DNA of 13,923 nt from Irpex lacteus (taxonomy: Eukaryota; Basidiomycota; Agaricomycetes; Polyporales; Irpicaceae), in assembly GCA_001986395.2 (NCBI GenBank), contig MQVO02000227.1, positions 1 to 13,923 of the forward strand. The letters run 5' to 3'. A program made the position numbers and the translations under genes. The notes under the pieces are model-generated. The model was not told the DNA's origin. It saw only the letters and a program-made list of their open reading frames with translations, and did no database searches. Positions 6,848-13,923 of this stretch are shown in pieces (position 1 is the stretch's first letter; each line of letters opens with the position of its first letter).

Positions 6848-6936
6848 TTATGAAATAAAATAGAATAATTTGGGTAAAATGATACCCCAAGCAATGCAAC
6901 TAAAGGACTCGCTTTTAAATTAAAATAAAATAAAAC

Positions 6937-8253
6937 ATGAATAAAAACAATCTTACAAAACTTTCTTTAAATCGTCCACCTGTTATAGCTACTTCAAAAA
7001 CAAAAAGTCCAGGTTTTATCGCTTGTTCACCTAATTCCTTTACACTTTTTGTACGGCCACACAACCTAGTTACTTTTACTTTTTTATCACTCATTTCTCT
7101 TTCTCATAAAAAAGTAGCTTTTTACTCTTCAATGTCAAAAAATCATACTTTAATTGAGAGTGACGGAGGAACTCCGAAAACTGATAAATCAAGAACTTAC
7201 ACAGTTAAAAATAGTAAAATTAACCATAACTTAGGTTACATTTATCGTAACCCTAAATCTCATTGACACACTTATTTTTCTAATACTCACTATCAACAAA
7301 TAGATGTAAATATTCTTGAAAATGAGTTAGCTTATTTTATACATTTGTTTTAAATCTCAATATAAACAAAAATATTTCGCTATTATGTTTAAAATTAAAT
7401 TTGATAATGGAGATATTAGATCTGCTTCAACAGTTCAAATTTCTTCTACAATTAAACAAGATTTCAGTCCACTTTTCTTATCTCTTGCATCTGTTTTTAA
7501 ACATAAAGAATATTATGATATTCTTTCAGAAGCTGAAGAAATAGAGTTCTTCGCTCCTATATCAGGGTTACCAATTGGTAATATTATGTTCTCTTTTAAA
7601 CCTATGGATAAAATTATTGGAACTAAATATGAAAGTATTAGCCGTTTAGATCAAAATATTTTATTAGCTAATGATAATAAAAGTAAAAGAAATCCTTTAT
7701 ACAATTTTAAGTTTAATGGTTATACTATACCTTCAACAATGGATCTATCTTTATGACCTAACATTAATTTTATGTGAGATTATAGAAATGCTATAGCTAG
7801 TAATGAAATTAAATCAGATGATAGAAGAGTACCGTTATTCTTTATGATTAATATTGATGATTTTTCAACTACTACCCCAAAAAACTAGGAATTATAATTA
7901 AATTCTAACTAGTTTTTTTGGGTATCTGTTTTATTAAATAACCAATTAATTTTTACAATTAAAGATGAATCACTTAATAATAATAAAGAACTATCTACTT
8001 TTAAAAGAACTATTTTATGAAAATAAAAAAACTAAAATCTTCTATTTTTGAATTAGGAGAACTTGTATTTTACAAAGAAAATGTAGAGGTTAATTATATT
8101 AAACCAATTAAAAAAGATGTTATTAACTTTGAAAGACCTAAAATATTAACATTAGATTTAGAGACTAGAGCAGTTAAAAATATTGATAAGAATGATAGTG
8201 ATAAAAGAGTTCTTAAATTCATACCTATTCTTATGCCAACTTACCACATACTG
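6937..8253 (+). pseudogene. dpo: type B DNA polymerase (linear-plasmid dpo), N-terminal part, interrupted
   Basis: Successive frames form one protein: 6937-7350, then 7385-7873 (its frame opens near 7345), then 7926-8020, then 8017-8253. TGA must be read as Trp at 7264-7266, 7754-7756 and 7775-7777 (for example DLSLWPNINFMWDYRNA). The last part has PKILTLDLETRAV, the Exo I motif (D-x-E) of protein-primed family B polymerases, followed by LKFIPILMPTYH. Everything downstream (Exo II, Exo III and palm motifs) is missing. The frame breaks at about 7345 (single-base shift), at 7874-7923 (a palindromic element with stops) and at about 8020 (shift), and it is cut at 8254 by the 20-nt dispersed repeat. 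Such genes normally replicate linear mitochondrial plasmids, so this is an integrated, decayed plasmid piece. Confidence 0.8.
7874..7923. repeat. palindromic element inserted in dpo
   Basis: ACCCCAAAAAACTAG at the left and CTAGTTTTTTTGGGT at the right form the outer stem. The interior GAATTATAATTAAATTCTAA is itself nearly palindromic. The dpo reading frame is the same on both sides but contains stops inside the element, so it looks like a clean insertion into the gene. Confidence 0.88.
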
Positions 8254-8273
8254 TTTAATTTTATTTTAATAAG
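8254..8273 (+). repeat. dispersed AT repeat at the dpo break
   Basis: This is an exact copy of TTTAATTTTATTTTAATAAG. The polymerase similarity stops where it begins. Confidence 0.75.
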
Positions 8274-8314
8274 GGGAGGCCCCACATGATGATAGATAGT
8301 ACGAATATAATAAG

Positions 8315-8503
8315 TTAAGCTGTTAGAGTTGTATTCTTAATTAAAAATATACCTGCTACAGTATAACTGTTCATAATTATTAGAGCTAGAGAAACTAGAA
8401 GAGGATAAGGTATACAGCGATAATTAATTAGTCCAGTTACATCAAGAGTAAATAATGGTAATAAGTCATACAAGATCTTAATAACTTGTAGGGAGGCATT
8501 AAA
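8315..8503 (-). other. unidentified hydrophobic minus-strand reading frame
   Basis: The minus-strand frame of 62 codons ends in TAA (8315-8317) and contains ILYDLLPLFTLDVTGLINYR and IPYPLLVSLALIIMNSYTVA, a likely membrane segment. Leucines are largely CTA/CTT, like the left-hand genes. It has a distant flavour of a nad6 C-terminus, but I cannot confirm that. A further protein-like frame continues upstream on the minus strand to about 8620 in another phase, as if another frameshift were present. It is the only membrane-like frame on the minus strand. Confidence 0.3.
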
Positions 8504-8797
8504 TTATAAAGTATATATTTTCGTAGGGATACTGTAATAGATTTATATCATAGAGTATAGATAATTATTACTAGGAGAGTATTATAGTATAACTTGTGGA
8601 TATTGGCTACATATGAATAATTACTAGCTTCACAGGGTCTGTTATATCTAAGAATTTACTTAAGCATTTTGTAGTACTTCGTCTAGATTAGTGTAGTGTT
8701 AGGTAGATACAGGTCTTAGTAATCTAAGAGTTATTATCCAGAAGTAATGTCCCTCCTAGTTTTCTTAATTAAATTTTATTCTTAACTTTCTATCACT

Positions 8798-8855
8798 CCA
8801 CAAAAAAACTAGTTATAATTAATTATCCCGGGATTGCGAGCCTAGTTTTTTTTGG
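8798..8855. repeat. palindromic element, simple form
   Basis: The outer stem is CCACAAAAAAACTAG / CTAGTTTTTTTTGG, and the interior is TTATAATTAATTATCCCGGG then ATTGCGAGC. It matches the 8996-9085 copy except that the latter carries an extra AT palindrome in place of the CGGGATTGCG segment. Confidence 0.88.
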
Positions 8856-8995
8856 ATGTTTTTTGGGGAAGGGCATATTTTAATTCTACGGTTGTCCATA
8901 CTCCTTCGTATTCCCCATTTGGGAATAAAAGGAATGATCAGTATCTATATTTATTGGTAGTTTAAATTGATAGTAAATTCTTCCTAACCATAAAC

Positions 8996-9085
8996 TTACC
9001 CCAAAAAAACTAGTTATAATTAATTATCCGGTATTATTAAAATTTAATTAAATTAAATTTTAATTAGAGCCTAGTTTTTTGGGTA
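8996..9085. repeat. palindromic element with nested inner palindrome
   Basis: The outer arms are TTACCCCAAAAAAACTAG / CTAGTTTTTTGGGTAA. The interior is TTATAATTAATTATCC, then the 38-nt palindrome identical to 388-425, then AGC. It is a compound of two repeat units. Confidence 0.92.
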
Positions 9086-9209
9086 AGGCGTTGGATAGAG
9101 GTATTCTCATTTGTAAGAAGTAATAAATTACATCTTCTAAATGTTCACGTTCACTTGACCACTTTTGAGGTAAGGGACCTCCTTCGTAAGGCAGAGTAAA
9201 AATAGAGTA

Positions 9210-10837
9210 ATGATCTTTATAAGTATAATGATCTTAATAGTGGCTATTGCACTACATTCTCTTTCCCCGGTTATTTTATCTAGAATTTCAGCTATAGTAT
9301 TTATTTATGCCGGAGTATTAGCTTTTAATACTTTTGATATTCAGGCAATTGGAATCAGGTATAGGTATCTATAGTGGTTTATTTCAAGTTTCTACAGTAT
9401 CTCAATTATTTGATATATTTTTTATTTTTTATTGCAGGTCTAATTCTTATTGCTTCTCCTTATTTAAATTTAAATAAGATAGTTTCAAATAATAATTCAG
9501 GTCAATACTCTTTAATAGTATTATTTAGTACATTAGGAGCATCCTTATTAATATCATCTTTTGATTTAATTTCATTATATTTATGTATAGAATTACAATC
9601 TTTTGGTGTATATATTTTAGCTACTTTATATAGAAACTCAGAATCTGCTACTAGTGCAGGTTTAAAATATTTTTTATTAGGTTCATTATCTTCTTGTTTA
9701 ATCTTATTAGGAATTGGTTTAGTTTATGCTTATACTGGTTTAACAAATTTAGAATCAATCTATAGTTTAGTTTCAGTATCAAATAGTCCAAGTATTACAC
9801 AAGGATTAAATTTAGGTATAATAATTATAATCATAGGATTATTATTCAAAATCAGTGCAGCACCATTCCATAATTGGGCACCTGATGTGTATGATGATAG
9901 TCCTACAATAGTAACAATTTGGTTAACTATAATGCCTAAAATCTCAATAGTTATCTTTTTATTAGAATTATACACACACTTAGAATCATTTGGTAGTGTA
10001 TTATCAATAGGAACAGTAGTAGATACTCTTGCCTCTAACGAGGGGAGTGGATATGTTTTAAAAAATATATTATTATTAAGTTCATTATTATCTCTAATAA
10101 TAGGTACAATAGTAGGTTTAGCACAATCTAAAATAAAAAGATTATTAGCTTATAGTACAATATCACATGTAGGATTTATGTTATTAGCTATAGCTATAAA
10201 TACTGAACAGTCAATAGATTCCTTATTATTCTATATTATTCAATATTCATTAACAAATTTAGATACCTTTTTAATAATTATAGCTTTAGGTTATATTATA
10301 AATATTTCTAAATACTCTCACAGCCATAAAGTGGATATTGGGCAGGATGAGGAGAATAATAGTTTTATTAATAATAAAGGAAAAGAATTAGATATAAAAT
10401 TTATTTCTGAATTAAAAGGACAATTTTTCTCAAATCCATTGTTAAGTGTAAGTTTAACAATTTGTCTATTCTCTATGGCAGGTATACCACCTTTATTAGG
10501 GTTCTTCTCAAAACAATTTGTACTATATTCTGCTATACCAAAGTGGTTACTACTTTATGTCAATAGTTTGTATAATAGTTAGTGTAATTAGTGCTAGTTA
10601 TTATTTAAAAATTATAAAAAATATTACACTCAGAAAATTATAATATTTCAATTACACACTCTAATCCCCAGCCCACAAAAGTGGAAGTGGTTGAAAAATG
10701 GAGAAAATAAAGTATTAAGTAATTTACATAGTTTCTTAATATCTACTTTAACTTTATCAATTTTATTTTTTGTATTAAAACCTTCTATATTACTAAACAG
10801 TACTCAATTACTTTCTTTATCTTTATTTTATTACTAA
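9210..10837 (+). CDS. nad2: nad2 (NADH dehydrogenase subunit 2), five single-base frameshifts
   Basis: ND2 is a proton-pumping, antiporter-like membrane subunit of complex I. Starting at ATG 9210 ([20 protein letters not shown]), the protein follows the fungal family: [79 protein letters not shown] and [20 protein letters not shown], to FYY plus TAA 10835-10837. The frame is broken by one extra base at each of five places: A at about 9354, T in the run 9418-9423, C at about 10538, A in 10616-10621 and A in 10704-10707. Removing five bases leaves 1623 nt, exactly 541 codons. Leucine is almost always TTA and there are no introns. nad3 starts directly after the stop, a common fungal arrangement. 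Confidence 0.93.
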
Positions 10838-11207
10838 ATGAACAATATTATTATGTTATTTATTTTTGTGCCTGTTTTATCTTTAATATTATTAGCTCTA
10901 AATCTTTTACTAGCACCTCATGTACCTTATGAAAATAAAGTATCTGCATATGAGTGTGGTTACAATGCAATCCCAGGGCAAACAAGATCTACTTTCCAAA
11001 TTCAATTTTATTTAGTAGCTATTCTTTTCTTAGTTTTTTGATCTGGAAATTTTACTTCTATTCCCTATTGCTGTTTCTTTATATCAAGTTGGTACTTTTG
11101 GTTTCTCAGTAGCACTTATCTTTTTTGTAGTATTAACTATAGGATTTGTACTTGAAATAGGATCTGGAGCAATTAAATTCACAGGTTTAAACGAACAATC
11201 TAATTAA
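10838..11207 (+). CDS. nad3: nad3 (NADH dehydrogenase subunit 3), one frameshift
   Basis: ND3 is a small membrane subunit of complex I whose matrix loop takes part in the active/deactive switch. The ATG follows the nad2 stop without spacing. Landmarks are VPYENKVSAYECGYNAIPGQ with the loop cysteine, RSTFQIQFYLVAILFLVFDL, EILLLFPIAV, and the end FTGLNEQSN plus TAA 11205-11207. An extra T in the run 11034-11039 (expected LVFDLE) shifts the frame and creates a premature TGA. With it removed the gene is 369 nt, 122 residues, the normal size. Codon use is TTA-type, like nad2. It is probably co-transcribed with nad2. Confidence 0.94.
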
Positions 11208-11324
11208 ATTTTATACCCCCGTTGAATTAAATATATTCAAATTTTAATTATTTATTAATTTTAATAACTTTTTTCATAGGTTATTTGTGGAAGATATTTG
11301 GTAACTGTTAGTTTCTCAACCCTT

Positions 11325-11350
11325 CCTTTTTTTTTTAAATTAAAAAAAGG
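11325..11350. repeat. T-run/A-run hairpin downstream of nad3
   Basis: CC followed by a T run, AAAT, and an A run ending in GG forms a hairpin about 118 nt after the nad3 stop. Similar hairpins occur at 1068-1090, 4587-4612 and 12143-12164. A role in transcript ends or processing is possible but unproven. Confidence 0.6.
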
Positions 11351-11662
11351 ATAACAACATCCGTATCCTAGGTATAAGATAAAGCCGGTACCCCCAGCCG
11401 ATCAAGCTTAGATACTCTGTGCTTTATTTTGGATGCATAATTTGTCATGTGTTGCATGCTGCCATTGGCATTTGTACCTTTTGTCTGTAAAATTAAAGCA
11501 AACCTGAAATGAGTTACTCCCAAGTTAAATCTTTTTCCGAAATGAAAACATAAGTTTTATTTCTTAAATCTTAAACCAAAATGTAAAAAAAAATAATTTT
11601 AACTTTAAAAGAAGTTATATTTTCCTTCGAGGGGTTTCTATTAAATTGCATTAATTTTACCC

Positions 11663-11752
11663 AACCCCAAAAAAACTAGGCTCTAAATTAAAATTTAATT
11701 TAATTAAATTTTAATAATTGCGGATAATTAATTATAACTAGTTTTTATGGTT
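11663..11752. repeat. compound palindromic element, reverse orientation
   Basis: The outer arms are AACCCCAAAAAAACTAG / CTAGTTTTTATGGTT. The interior read on the minus strand is TTATAATTAATTATCCGC followed by the AT palindrome, the same order as in the 8996-9085 copy. It is therefore a dispersed copy in the opposite direction. Confidence 0.9.
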
Positions 11753-11891
11753 AGTCCTTTCTTTCTCTGAAATAGTACCATCCGTTAAAAATAGCTTCTC
11801 TAGCTAAACAGAGTGCAATTTCTCGCTATGAATGGTAAATCGGACCAAGATTAATGCAGCAATCAGCTTTTAATTATTTAAATTAATAAAT

Positions 11892-11984
11892 CCCCAAAAA
11901 AACTAGTCCAATCCCCCAAAAACTAGGAATTAGAAATAATTAGTTTTTTTGGTTGGGTCCTATAAATAATTAGTTTTTTTGGGG
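11892..11984. repeat. palindromic element inserted within another
   Basis: The outer arms CCCCAAAAAAACTAG (from 11892) and TAGTTTTTTTGGGG (to 11984) enclose a second element, CCCCAAAAACTAG (from about 11913) to TAGTTTTTTTGG (to about 11952). Two right arms TAATTAGTTTTTTTGG are present in tandem. The arrangement implies successive insertions. Confidence 0.85.
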
Positions 11985-12026
11985 AGGGTATATAATAAAA
12001 ATTTAGATAATATTTAACTAAAAATA

Positions 12027-12109
12027 GGGCAGGTGATCCGATTGGTAATGGTGGTTCTCTGTAAAAGAATTGGCTTACGCCGCAAAAGGTTCGATTCCTT
12101 TACTGCTCA
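12027..12109 (+). tRNA. trnY: tRNA-Tyr (anticodon GTA)
   Basis: The anticodon arm is GTTCT-CTGTAAA-AGAAT with GTA at 12061-12063. The T arm is AAAGG-TTCGATT-CCTTT. The acceptor GGGCAGG/ACTGCTC has a G-T pair and one terminal mismatch. An extra-long variable arm (GGCTTACGCC region) fits the class II tRNA-Tyr of fungal mitochondria. Confidence 0.88.
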
Positions 12110-12142
12110 GATGGGAAAAATTTACTACATATTTATTTTATT

Positions 12143-12164
12143 TCTTTTTTTAATTAAAAAAAGG
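12143..12164. repeat. T-run/A-run hairpin after tRNA-Tyr
   Basis: TCTTTTTTTAATTAAAAAAA followed by GG is a near-perfect palindrome between tRNA-Tyr and tRNA-Met, like those at 1068, 4587 and 11325. Confidence 0.55.
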
Positions 12165-12224
12165 ATAAAGGGCAAAAAGAAAAAAGAGTAAATAAAACTA
12201 AAAAAATAATTACTTTATTAAACT

Positions 12225-12297
12225 AAGACTGTAGCATAATAGGTAATGCATTCCGCTCATAATGGAACAGATTATGGTTCGATTCCATGCGGTCTTA
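12225..12297 (+). tRNA. trnM: tRNA-Met (anticodon CAT)
   Basis: The acceptor is AAGACTG/CGGTCTT and the D stem GCAT/ATGC. The anticodon arm is TTCCG-CTCATAA-TGGAA with CAT at 12258-12260. The T arm is TATGG-TTCGATT-CCATG, with discriminator A. Initiator and elongator forms cannot be separated here, and a lysidine-modified Ile tRNA is also formally possible. Confidence 0.88.
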
Positions 12298-12333
12298 ATT
12301 ATTTTTTTCTTGTCTGCCTTATTATTAAAATAA

Positions 12334-12420
12334 GGGTACTTGGTCGAGTCTGGTTTATGGCGCTTGTCTTGAAAACAAGTACTTTTTTCAAAGTCGTGAG
12401 TTCAAATCTCACAGTGCCCG
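12334..12420 (+). tRNA. trnS: tRNA-Ser (anticodon TGA)
   Basis: The acceptor GGGTACT/AGTGCCC has one G-T pair. The anticodon arm is CTTGT-CTTGAAA-ACAAG with TGA at 12370-12372. A long variable arm is typical of serine tRNAs, and the T arm is GTGAG-TTCAAAT-CTCAC with discriminator G. It reads UCN serine codons. Confidence 0.92.
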
Positions 12421-12857
12421 ATTAAATAATTATAAGCCGGATAAATAAATTTATTTATCCTTTTTTATTAATGGTAAAATAAAAAAGATTATTGTAACTG
12501 ATAATCTATAAAGCCAATAAATAGTAAACAATAGTATTCCCTTTTTATTAGTTCTATACAACCACTATCCACTTTGTGGGCGTGGTCACTATTTATATTT
12601 ATTCTTTTTTATTTTTTAATCAAAAGAATAAGTAGGGGTAAATAGAAATCAATCCTATATAATTAATACGTATTAATTAATATACCTATCCCCAAAAAAC
12701 ACTAGGGTCTAATTAAAATTTAATTTAATTAAATTTTAATAATCGCGGGATAAATAATTGTTAGCCTTAGCCCACGGGGATACTAGTTTTTTGGGGTCTA
12801 TTTCACTTTAGCTAAATTAGAATTTAATAAAAAGAAAAATTAAAATTCAAAATCTAA
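12421..12857. other. palindrome-rich spacer upstream of atp6
   Basis: It contains perfect palindromes at 12439-12460 (GGATAAATAAA / TTTATTTATCC) and 12660-12679 (TAATTAATAC / GTATTAATTA), plus a large compound element at 12690-12796. The 60 nt before the atp6 start are AT-rich and hold no recognisable promoter. Confidence 0.6.
12690..12796. repeat. largest palindromic element, just upstream of atp6
   Basis: The outer arms CCCCAAAAAACACTAG / ACTAGTTTTTTGGGG are 107 nt apart end to end. Inside are the AT palindrome (AATTAAAATTTAATTTAATT region), CGCGGGATAAATAATTG, and an extra segment TTAGCCTTAGCCCACGGGGA not seen in the other copies. It is in the same orientation as the 11663 copy. Confidence 0.88.
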
Positions 12858-13641
12858 ATGATCAATCAACTTATAAATTTAGAAAGAATACAAATATTAT
12901 CACCTTTAGATCAATTTGAAGTAAAAACTTTAATTGGATTTAATGCACCACTTTTTGGTTATATACAATTAAATTTAACTAATATAGCTTTATATTTAAT
13001 AGTTATCTTATCTATAATTGTAGCTTTACATTACTATGGAAATAACGAAAAATAGAATATTAGCAAGTAAATGGTCTATTGGATTAGATAGTTCATATGC
13101 AAGTATAAACTCAATGGTTAGAGAACAATTAGGTAAAGAAATATATTTACCTTTTATATATTCTTTATTCTTTTTTATATTAATAGCAAATTTAACAGGT
13201 AATGTACCTTATTCATATACTATTACAACATCAATAATGGTATCTATAGGTTTATCATTTACTATTTTAGTTGCTGTAACTATATTAGGTTTAGCTAGAC
13301 ATAAATTAGCCTTCTTCTCTTTTTTTGTGCCTTCTGGAACACCTTTAGCTTTAGTACCTTTATTAGTATTAATTGAATTTGTTTCATATTTAGCTAGAGC
13401 TTTCTCTTTAGGTATAAGACTTTTTGCTAATGTTGTAGCAGGACATACTTTAATGAAAATATTATCAAACATTCTTATATAAAATGTTTGCAGCAGGAAT
13501 AGTAATGTTTGTAGTTACTTTACTACCATTTGGATTATTCTTAGCTATAATGGACTTGAATTAGCAGTTTCATTTATTCAAGCTTATGTATTTACAATCT
13601 TAACATGTTCATACATTAAAGATGCTGTAAATTTACACTAA
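12858..13641 (+). CDS. atp6: atp6 (ATP synthase F0 subunit a), three frameshifts
   Basis: Subunit a forms the proton half-channels of mitochondrial ATP synthase. From ATG 12858 the protein reads [77 protein letters not shown], then the channel helix [20 protein letters not shown] with the essential Arg. It ends [22 protein letters not shown] plus TAA 13639-13641. One extra A in 13048-13052, one extra A at about 13471 and one missing G at about 13552 break the frame. Corrected, it is 783 nt, 260 residues, normal length. Leucine is nearly all TTA, matching nad2 and nad3. No introns are present. Confidence 0.95.
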
Positions 13642-13923
13642 ATAAACCTTAGGAAGTAAATTAGTTAATAAACCCCATGAAGTAACTTAGTTAATATTAC
13701 ATAATAAATATAAATATAAATATAAATAATAATAATGCAGATTAAAAATGTAAATAAATTAAAAAATAAAAAATGTAATTTTTGTTGCTTTCCAGGCTGT
13801 GTCTGTTCCTCTCCCTTACCTGAATCCATGTTGAATTTGACTGTGTAAGGGCTTAAGAACACTATCATTATAATGTTGATTGAATGTAAGATTACTGAAA
13901 GTGTTACTGTTCTTATCTTCAAA
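13642..13923. other. spacer after atp6, no gene recognised
   Basis: It opens with two related strings, GGAAGTAAATTAGTTAATAA and ATGAAGTAACTTAGTTAATA, then ATAAATATAAAT repeats. The last ~130 nt (from about 13785) are less AT-rich and differ in texture from the rest of the spacers. I see no conserved motif there. Confidence 0.45.

Larger units (their letters stand above)
6349..6936. other. spacer with dispersed repeat and an unassigned minus-strand frame
   Basis: It holds repeat copy 2 at 6497-6554 and a minus-strand reading frame at 6680-6847 (listed separately). The rest is AT-rich with no recognised gene. Confidence 0.5.
8274..9209. other. spacer with minus-strand frame and two palindromic elements
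   Basis: It contains an unidentified minus-strand frame (8315-8503, listed separately) and palindromic elements at 8798-8855 and 8996-9085. The remaining AT-rich sequence just upstream of nad2 holds nothing I recognise. Confidence 0.5.
11208..12026. other. palindrome-rich spacer between nad3 and tRNA-Tyr
   Basis: It contains a T/A-run hairpin (11325-11350), a reversed compound palindromic element (11663-11752) and a doubly nested one (11892-11984). The middle part, about 11395-11560, is less AT-rich. It has strings such as TTAGATACTCTG and GTGTTGCATG-CTGCC that recall conserved small-subunit rRNA segments, but the spacing is wrong and no rRNA can be claimed. Confidence 0.5.

Noticed and set aside
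9760..9975. Open minus-strand frame opposite nad2
   Set aside because: nad2 conservation on the + strand explains it; no independent motif.
7874..12796. CRISPR-like array
   Set aside because: Repeats are palindromic, irregularly spaced, in both orientations and variable inside, with no uniform spacers.
13209..13472. Open minus-strand frame opposite atp6
   Set aside because: It is an antisense shadow of a clearly conserved atp6 sequence.
4773..13641. Physarum-type insertional RNA editing as the explanation for frameshifts
   Set aside because: Most right-hand defects are extra rather than missing bases and lie largely in homopolymers, which does not fit regularly spaced C insertion; left open only as a test in cDNA.
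13665..13922. Minus-strand frame at the right end
   Set aside because: It depends on IYIYIY-type low-complexity translation of ATAAAT repeats.

Overview
The window is fungal mitochondrial DNA, or a sequence derived from it. It is AT-rich and carries fragments or near-complete copies of cob, nad5, nad1, cox3, nad2, nad3 and atp6. It also has mitochondrial-type tRNAs, small group I introns, a GIY-YIG homing-endonuclease remnant, pieces of a linear-plasmid type B DNA polymerase (dpo) that reads TGA as Trp, and many AT-rich palindromes. The species cannot be fixed from this window. Glomeromycotina are one candidate because dpo insertions and short inverted repeats are known there, but this is inference.

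Layout: 1-1919 holds a doubtful tRNA, the first ~26 codons of cob (250-327) and a long repeat-rich spacer. 1920-2240 is a broken nad5 fragment. 2271-2465 is a dpo fragment. 2796-3070 is a GIY-YIG remnant lying upstream of a nad1 gene that lacks its first exon (3171-4368, two tiny introns). tRNA-Pro follows, then cox3 (4773-5930, two tiny introns) and tRNA-Asp. 6349-9209 holds the dpo 5' region (interrupted by a palindrome), unidentified minus-strand reading frames and palindromes. 9210-10837 is nad2, directly followed by nad3 (10838-11207). After another palindrome-rich spacer come tRNA-Tyr, tRNA-Met, tRNA-Ser(UGA) and atp6 (12858-13641).

The respiratory genes encode membrane subunits of complex I (nad1, nad2, nad3, nad5), complex III (cob), complex IV (cox3) and ATP synthase (atp6). 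The tRNAs serve their translation. All are on the + strand.

Two features stand out. First, the left-hand genes (cob, nad5, nad1, cox3) use CTA-type leucine codons and carry introns, while the right-hand genes (nad2, nad3, atp6) use almost only TTA and have no introns. The dpo insert lies between the two sets. Second, almost every gene is broken by single-base indels: missing bases on the left, almost always extra bases on the right. Sequencing error, nuclear transfer (NUMT), decay or an editing process cannot be separated from sequence alone. A family of nested palindromes with CCCCAAAAAACTAG / CTAGTTTTTTGGGG ends has spread through the right-hand half and into dpo. Its inner parts also occur alone on the left.
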